From assembly GCA_947464365.1 (NCBI GenBank), contig CANHWS010000079.1, forward strand, positions 1-12,702: a stretch of 12,702 bases of DNA, given 5' to 3'. The notes beneath the pieces are model-generated. The model was not told where the DNA came from, did no database searches, and was given only the letters and a program-made list of their open reading frames with translations. The DNA is from Cytophagaceae bacterium (GTDB taxonomy: Bacteria > Bacteroidota > Bacteroidia > Cytophagales > Flexibacteraceae). Shown here one piece after another: positions 12,155-12,702 of this stretch. The translations under genes were made by a program, and so were the position numbers. Position 1 is the first letter of the stretch; each line of letters starts with the position of its first letter.

Positions 12155-12702
12155 ATGCGGAACCGCACAGCCAAAATCGTCAATGACCCAGTCCATGGTT
12201 TTATCACCTTGCCGGCTGGTTTGCTGCTAGACCTGATCAACCATCCATGGGTCCAACGGCTGAGACGCATCAAACAGCTGGGCCTGACGGAGTATGTCTA
12301 TCCTGGGGCCTTGCACACAAGGTTCCACCATGCACTAGGGACCATGCACCTGATGGACTTAGCTCTCGAGACTCTCAGCAGCAAAGGTCACGACATCAGC
12401 CCAGATGAATGGGAAGCTGCCAAAGCTGCCGTTCTGTTGCACGACGTTGGGCATGGCCCATTCAGCCATGCACTGGAGTACACAATCCTAACCAATGTCG
12501 ATCATGAACATATAACCCTGCTCGTGATGCAACAACTGGTGCAGGAGCTAGGAGGCAACATGGGTATGGCCCTCCAGATGTTCAATGATACCTATCCGCG
12601 TCCTTTTTTTCATCAACTAATCAGTGGGCAGTTAGATGTCGATCGGTTGGATTACTTGGCTCGGGATTCGTTCTTCACGGGTGTGATCGAGGGTGGAGTT
12701 GC
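12155..12702 (+). CDS. HD-domain phosphohydrolase, 3' end outside the window
   Basis: The frame is open from the ATG at 12155 to the end, 182 residues, and is truncated by the window edge. It starts MRNRTAKIVNDPVHGFITLP. The HD superfamily residues follow: H59 in TRFHHALGTMHL, H96-D97 in LLHDVGHGPFSH and D161/D163 in QLDVDRLDYLARDS. This is the layout of dGTPase/SAMHD1-like HD proteins (YdhJ-type), which hydrolyse nucleoside triphosphates or related phosphoesters. Substrate cannot be told from the fragment. It lies 59 bp behind the MATE gene on the same strand, and no terminator is visible between them, so cotranscription is possible. Confidence 0.9.
   Translation, partial: MRNRTAKIVNDPVHGFITLPAGLLLDLINHPWVQRLRRIKQLGLTEYVYPGALHTRFHHALGTMHLMDLALETLSSKGHDISPDEWEAAKAAVLLHDVGHGPFSHALEYTILTNVDHEHITLLVMQQLVQELGGNMGMALQMFNDTYPRPFFHQLISGQLDVDRLDYLARDSFFTGVIEGGV

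Overview
The window looks like chromosomal DNA of a Bacteroidota bacterium. A PorV/PorQ-family outer-membrane protein points to a phylum that uses type IX secretion. Ribosome binding sites are weak or absent. The hipB and menD starts are preceded, about 50 bp upstream, by perfect TAnnTTTG boxes, the Bacteroidota -7 promoter element. No genus can be named from the sequence alone.

Layout. Positions 106-1767 (minus strand) carry the translation operon infC-rpmI-rplT. infC has no ATG/GTG/TTG/CTG codon ahead of its conserved N-terminus and seems to start at an ATC. Its spacers hold strong RNA hairpins of a kind that could mediate L20 or attenuation control, and it ends in a hairpin plus a terminator. 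A 382-bp gene-poor stretch follows. Positions 2150-4681 (plus) encode a PorV/PorQ-family beta-barrel protein and a lipoprotein with propeller-like repeats, closed by a 13-bp hairpin. mnmE (plus, 4827-6230) encodes the tRNA U34-modifying GTPase. Its last 39 bp overlap, tail to tail, the kinase gene of a three-gene toxin-antitoxin operon on the minus strand.

That operon, hipB-hipS-hipT (7750 down to 6192), is the most interesting system here. It is a split-HipA (HipBST-type) module: a small HTH repressor, a separate 109-aa HipA N-subdomain protein, and a 333-aa kinase core with its catalytic residues intact. Upstream, over 7786-8046, lie five copies of a palindromic operator (TACCCGAWCGGGTA) spaced 40, 42, 124 (about 3 x 41) and 41 bp apart. 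Each copy has an A-run on the same side. The first copy abuts a perfect TATATTTG promoter box, so hipB-type autoregulation by a phased, looped or filamentous assembly is the natural reading.

Beyond the operators are a NUDIX hydrolase of the ADP-ribose pyrophosphatase type and menD (menaquinone synthesis), both minus strand. Diverging from menD on the plus strand are a NorM-type MATE transporter and an HD-domain phosphohydrolase that is cut by the window end.

Most genes are ordinary core or housekeeping genes. The hipBST module sits as an insert between mnmE and the NUDIX/menD block. The new or noteworthy content is mainly regulatory: the operator array, the infC start codon, the hairpins in the ribosomal operon, and a 12-nt minisatellite that encodes the IF3 tail.
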